Source: an uncultured Clostridium sp. (GTDB taxonomy: Bacteria > Bacillota > Clostridia > Peptostreptococcales > Peptostreptococcaceae). Taken from it: a stretch of DNA of 9,358 nt. Made by a program: the position numbers and the translations under genes. The stretch lies in assembly GCA_900550335.1 (NCBI GenBank), contig URRU01000067.1, forward strand, positions 1 to 9,358, in the 5' to 3' direction. Within the stretch, counting starts at the first letter, position 1; each line of letters starts with the position of its first letter. Shown in pieces: positions 6,779 through 9,358 of this stretch. The notes under the pieces are model-generated. The model did no database searches. It was not told the origin of the DNA and worked only from the letters and a program-made list of their open reading frames with translations.

Positions 6779-7783
6779 TTGATTATACATAAATTTATTG
6801 TACATGTGCTAGATAAAAACAGTGATGTACCGATTCTTAATGATTTTGAGGGAAAGGTCAATCAGGAAGTAGAAGGATTTTTCCAGAAAATGATAAAAAG
6901 AGTAACAAGAGACGATGATTTAAGAAAAGCTGTTTTTAAAAACTATACTGAAAATACAATCAGAAAATGTTGTGAACAGATTATATACGATGAGAGTACA
7001 TTTGTAGAAAATTCAAAGGAAATAGCTGCATATTTATTTGATGTGATGAAGGTAAATAGTGATTTAGAATCTTGTGATTTAGCTGTATGCCTTTATACAG
7101 TAAAGGAAGAAAAAAACGTAGCTATAATAAAAATAGACTATAAAAAACTTTATACTCATTCAATAGAGTTTGTGGATGAAAAATTCAATATACAGATAGT
7201 ATCTAATGAGGTTGGAATACAGGAAACTCAGAGAATAAAGCAGGCAGCACTTATCGGAGTTAATAGTATGAATGATGAGTATCAGTTCAGAGCTTTAGAT
7301 AAGGATTCAGAAAAGAGCGGAATACCGTCTAAGTTTATAGGAGAGTTTATAAATGGAGAAAAAATAGACGACGATAAACACAAGACAAAAGTATTTAAAA
7401 TATCTGCAGATAACTGGATAACAAATGCACTTGCAAATGATATAAAACAGGCTGAGGATGCTAGAAGTATTTTAAATTATACCCTAAAAGAACAGCAGCA
7501 GGTGGACGTGGCTGAATTTGCTGAGAGAGCTATAAAGGATGAGGATTTAAAAGAAGGATTCAAGGAATTAATGGAAGAAAAAGGAATAGATGAATCTTTC
7601 TCTGTAGATAAAAAATGGGTTGAGAAAAAACTTAAAAAGAGAAATATAAAAACTGACAATGGATTTGAAATAAAGGGTAATCTTACTGATTTTGAAGATC
7701 CAATGAAATACAGTATAAGAAAAAATGAAGACGGAACAGTAGATATAGTTATAAAAAATGTTAATTTCTTTGAAGAAAAATAA
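6779..7783 (+). CDS. 37-kDa nucleoid-associated protein, NdpA/YejK family
   Basis: This 334-residue cytosolic protein belongs to the NA37 family (E. coli YejK/NdpA is 335 residues), which binds double-stranded DNA and is found with the nucleoid. Evidence is the N-terminal pattern IHKFIVHVLDKNSDVPILND (3-22), the following EGFFQKMIKRV helix, the central DLAVCLYTVKEEKNVAIIKIDY strand pair (98-119), and the late NALANDIKQAEDAR segment; the length also matches. The C-terminal part (about 240-315) is helical and lysine/glutamate-rich. The role in Gram-positives is poorly known; DNA binding is inferred from the family. The start is TTG, nine bases after GGAGG (6765-6769), which lies inside the rluA-like gene; the next ATG would cut off the conserved N-terminus. 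It is the last gene before the hairpin at 7786-7821. Confidence 0.85.
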   Translation: MIIHKFIVHVLDKNSDVPILNDFEGKVNQEVEGFFQKMIKRVTRDDDLRKAVFKNYTENTIRKCCEQIIYDESTFVENSKEIAAYLFDVMKVNSDLESCDLAVCLYTVKEEKNVAIIKIDYKKLYTHSIEFVDEKFNIQIVSNEVGIQETQRIKQAALIGVNSMNDEYQFRALDKDSEKSGIPSKFIGEFINGEKIDDDKHKTKVFKISADNWITNALANDIKQAEDARSILNYTLKEQQQVDVAEFAERAIKDEDLKEGFKELMEEKGIDESFSVDKKWVEKKLKKRNIKTDNGFEIKGNLTDFEDPMKYSIRKNEDGTVDIVIKNVNFFEEK

Positions 7784-7785
7784 AT

Positions 7786-7821
7786 AAAAAAGAGATGCAA
7801 AAAATTTGCATCTCTTTTTTT
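7786..7821. terminator. Perfect bidirectional hairpin terminator
   Basis: A perfect 16-bp inverted repeat (7786-7801 and 7805-7820) with an AAA loop has the core GAGATGC and flanking A6/T7 runs, so both strands show a stem followed by a U-tract. It lies 2 bases after the ndpA-like stop and 7 bases beyond the acpP stop, and should end both transcripts. Confidence 0.93.
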
Positions 7822-7827
7822 ATTTGA

Positions 7828-8055
7828 TTACTGATTATCTTCTATGTATCTGCATATATCTCCTATTGATTTGAAGTTTTCTGCTTCTTCATCAGGTATT
7901 TCTATGTCGTATTCATCTTCAAGAGCCATTATTATTTCAACTGCATCTAATGAATCTGCTTCAAGATCGTCTATAAGAGATGAGTCCATTGTTATGTCTT
8001 CTAAATCATCAAGTCCTAACTGTTCTGCTATTATTTCCTTTATTCTTTCAAACAT
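7828..8055 (-). CDS. acpP: Acyl carrier protein
   Basis: This 75-residue, very acidic cytosolic protein carries growing acyl chains in type II fatty acid synthesis. [11 protein letters not shown] (31-41) contains the DSL motif with Ser35 as the phosphopantetheine attachment site; [14 protein letters not shown] and [16 protein letters not shown] are the expected helix I and helix III regions. Its length is normal. The ATG is preceded by an excellent AGGAGGA (8061-8067) at five bases. It is a single-gene unit here, with no fabD/fabF/plsX/rnc neighbour, divergent from the LacI-family regulator and convergent with the ndpA-like gene. It could be the primary ACP or a second, specialised one; the conserved composition favours an ordinary fatty-acid ACP. 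Confidence 0.96.
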   Translation of the reverse strand: MFERIKEIIAEQLGLDDLEDITMDSSLIDDLEADSLDAVEIIMALEDEYDIEIPDEEAENFKSIGDICRYIEDNQ

Positions 8056-8090
8056 GGTTTTCCTCCTAATAATTTGTTAGTCTTATTTTA

Positions 8091-8124
8091 ATTGTAGTTT
8101 AATATATTACGGTACAAATTTCAA
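8091..8124 (-). promoter_or_regulatory. Candidate promoter region of acpP
   Basis: On the minus strand TTGAAA (8124-8119) is a good -35; at 17 bases it faces TAAACT (8101-8096), and the better -10 TACAAT (8096-8091) lies a little further, at 22 bases. One of these probably drives acpP with a leader of roughly 30 bases, but the exact pair is uncertain. Confidence 0.35.
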
Positions 8125-8276
8125 TACATATTTGATATAATAGATAATATAAATCTGTGCAAATGTGTATCAATTAAAAAATTAACTATTAAATATAATT
8201 TATATAGCATTTTTGTCTTATTTATGCTTTAATATATAGATATAAAAAACATTATCATATTTATTTATGAAAGAAT

Positions 8277-8329
8277 ATTAACAAGCATTCGTATTTGATT
8301 GTTGATGTTAATTAGGGGTGTATTATATT
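8277..8329 (+). promoter_or_regulatory. Candidate promoter and operator-like inverted repeat of the LacI-family gene
   Basis: TTGATG (8302-8307) and TATATT (8324-8329) are spaced 16 bases apart. The inverted repeat ATTAACA (8277-8283) / TGTTAAT (8306-8312) has its right arm over the -35, as an autoregulatory operator might. It lacks the central CG of typical LacI-family or cre sites, so the operator reading is speculative. Confidence 0.3.
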
Positions 8330-8367
8330 AGAAATAAAATTTAATAAACTAAAGGAGGAATTTAAAT

Positions 8368-9358
8368 ATGAAAAATACAGTTACAATTAAGGATGTAGCA
8401 AAGAAGGCCGGCGTTTCTATATCTACAGTGTCTAGAGTAATAAACAATTCTAAACCTGTAACAGATGAGATAAAGAAAAAGGTTCTTGATGTAATAGAGG
8501 AAACAGGGTATGTACCAAACCCACTAGCAAGAAGTTTAGTCACTAAAAAAAGTCAGTTAATAGGTGTTGTTGTACCAGAAGTATCAGATTCATTTGTAAA
8601 TGAAATTCTTAATGGTATAGAAGAAATAGCTAGAATGTATAACTACGACATTCTTCTTTCAAATACTTACTCAGATAAAAATGAAGAAATGAGAAGTATA
8701 AACCTTTTAAGAGCTAAACAGATTGAAGGTATGGTAATGATAAGTTGGGATTTAGCAAAAGAGCATATAGAATATATAGAAAACTGTGGAATTCCAACAA
8801 CATATATAAGTAAAACAGCTAGAGATTATGATGTACCTACAGTAAGTGTAAACAATCAGAAAGCAACTTATGATATGACAAAACACTTAATATTACAGGG
8901 ACATAAAAAAATAGCTTTTGTTATGACTAGTGCAGGGGATACAAGATTAGAAAAAGAAAGACTAGATGGATACAAAGATGCATTATCAGAAAATGGTATA
9001 GAATTCAATGAAGAATTAGTTAGATACGGTGGTGTAGACTACAATAGTGGATATGAGTCTACTAAGGATATACTAGAAAAAGGAATAGTTCCAGATGCTA
9101 TATTCGTTACAGGAGATGAGGCTGCAGTTGGAGCTATGAATGCTGCTTTTGATAAAGGATATGATGTTCCAAATGATATATCTGTGGCAGGATTTAATGA
9201 TGTTAAAATAGCAAAAATGTATAGACCTAAACTTACAACAGTTCATCAGCCATTATACGATATGGGAGCCGTTGCAATAAGAATGGTTATAAAGATGATA
9301 AATGGAGAAGAAATTGAGGAAAAGAAAGTAGAGCTTCCTCATAGAATAGAAGAAAGAG
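8368..9358 (+). CDS. ccpA: LacI/GalR-family regulator, CcpA-like (3' end cut by window)
   Basis: The first 330 residues are visible; the frame is still open at the edge and probably ends within a few codons. It is a cytosolic DNA-binding regulator: LacI-type helix-turn-helix VTIKDVAKKAGVSISTVSRV (5-24), hinge segment PNPLARSL (50-57), then a periplasmic-binding-protein-like core beginning QLIGVVVPEVSDSF. The C-terminal part RPKLTTVHQPLYDMGAVAIR (286-305) and VELPHRIE (321-328) closely resembles B. subtilis CcpA, including the Tyr and Arg (Y297, R305) that in CcpA contact HPr-Ser-P. This supports a carbon catabolite control role, but another LacI-family paralogue is possible. Start: ATG nine bases after AAAGGAGG (8351-8358). 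It is divergent from acpP across 312 bases. The family is certain; the CcpA identity is moderately supported. Confidence 0.88.
   Translation, partial: MKNTVTIKDVAKKAGVSISTVSRVINNSKPVTDEIKKKVLDVIEETGYVPNPLARSLVTKKSQLIGVVVPEVSDSFVNEILNGIEEIARMYNYDILLSNTYSDKNEEMRSINLLRAKQIEGMVMISWDLAKEHIEYIENCGIPTTYISKTARDYDVPTVSVNNQKATYDMTKHLILQGHKKIAFVMTSAGDTRLEKERLDGYKDALSENGIEFNEELVRYGGVDYNSGYESTKDILEKGIVPDAIFVTGDEAAVGAMNAAFDKGYDVPNDISVAGFNDVKIAKMYRPKLTTVHQPLYDMGAVAIRMVIKMINGEEIEEKKVELPHRIEER

Larger units (their letters stand above)
8056..8367. other. 312-base AT-rich divergent intergenic region (acpP / LacI-family regulator)
   Basis: No reading frame with a ribosome binding site, tRNA, terminator or repeat array is seen. 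It holds the acpP leader and candidate promoter (8056-8124), an extended -10 TGATATAAT on the plus strand (8133-8141), a low-complexity A/T stretch (about 8165-8270), a 7-bp inverted repeat ATTAACA / TGTTAAT (8277-8283, 8306-8312), a second candidate promoter (8302-8329) and the strong AAAGGAGG (8351-8358) of the regulator gene. If the distal -10 is used, the regulator mRNA would carry a leader of about 220 bases, for which I see no recognisable riboswitch. Confidence 0.6.

Noticed and set aside
7844..8080. Plus-strand frame of 78 codons over acpP
   Set aside because: It is serine-rich and antisense to a textbook acyl carrier protein that has a strong ribosome binding site. There is no start signal of its own.
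8097..8122. FapR-like operator before acpP (TTTGTACC on the minus strand)
   Set aside because: Only one half resembles the FapR consensus TTAGTACC; the second half does not match, so I do not call a site.
8056..8367. cre (CcpA) site in the divergent region
   Set aside because: No stretch fits TGWAANCGNTNWCA; the inverted repeat present lacks the central CG.
1..9358. CRISPR arrays, insertion sequences, tRNA or rRNA genes, toxin-antitoxin or defence islands
   Set aside because: I saw no repeated spacer units, transposase motifs, cloverleaf sequences or defence-associated domains. Gene content is mostly housekeeping and base composition looks even across the window.

Overview
The window is AT-rich chromosomal DNA with Gram-positive features: strong AAAGGAGG-type ribosome binding sites, frequent TTG starts, AGA/ATA-rich codon use and short intrinsic terminators. 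Together with the protein families present, this suggests a clostridial Firmicute, most likely of the Peptostreptococcaceae / Clostridioides type. That assignment is an inference from style and family content, not a database match. I see ten genes, nine complete and one cut by the right edge. There are no RNA genes, mobile elements, CRISPR arrays or long repeats.

Layout. Positions 1-263 are a leader with one good promoter, followed by a CNNM/CorC-type membrane protein (264-1514, +), probably a Mg2+ exporter. A perfect 13-bp hairpin separates it from a convergent two-gene minus-strand operon: NAD kinase (2984-2181), then a YfcE-type phosphodiesterase (2134-1565). A short divergent promoter region (2985-3139) leads into six plus-strand genes spaced by at most 43 bases with no visible terminator between them. 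These are an ABC ATPase, an ABC-2 type permease, an unrecognised exported or membrane-anchored protein, a YbaK/EbsC-family aminoacyl-tRNA deacylase-like protein, an RluA-family pseudouridine synthase and a 37-kDa NdpA/YejK-type nucleoid-associated protein. A perfect 16-bp hairpin ends this run and also serves the convergent, solitary acyl carrier protein gene (8055-7828, -). A 312-base AT-rich spacer then separates acpP from a divergent LacI/GalR-family regulator with CcpA-like C-terminal features (8368 to the window end, +).

How the genes work together. Most are housekeeping: magnesium homeostasis, NADP supply, RNA modification or quality control, fatty acid carrier, and carbon catabolite control. 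The least explained part is the three-gene ABC cassette. Its permease start overlaps the ATPase stop, and it carries a small exported protein that I cannot assign to a family. The rest of the six-gene run looks informational (tRNA-like deacylase, pseudouridine synthase, nucleoid protein).

I found no convincing evidence of a dramatic new system. The points most worth checking are the orphan exported protein, the possible six-gene transcript, the acpP / CcpA-like divergent region, and the recurrent TTG starts and TGnTATAAT promoters. Several starts were moved from the longest possible reading frame to the position supported by a ribosome binding site (yfcE, permease, ybaK-like, rluA-like).
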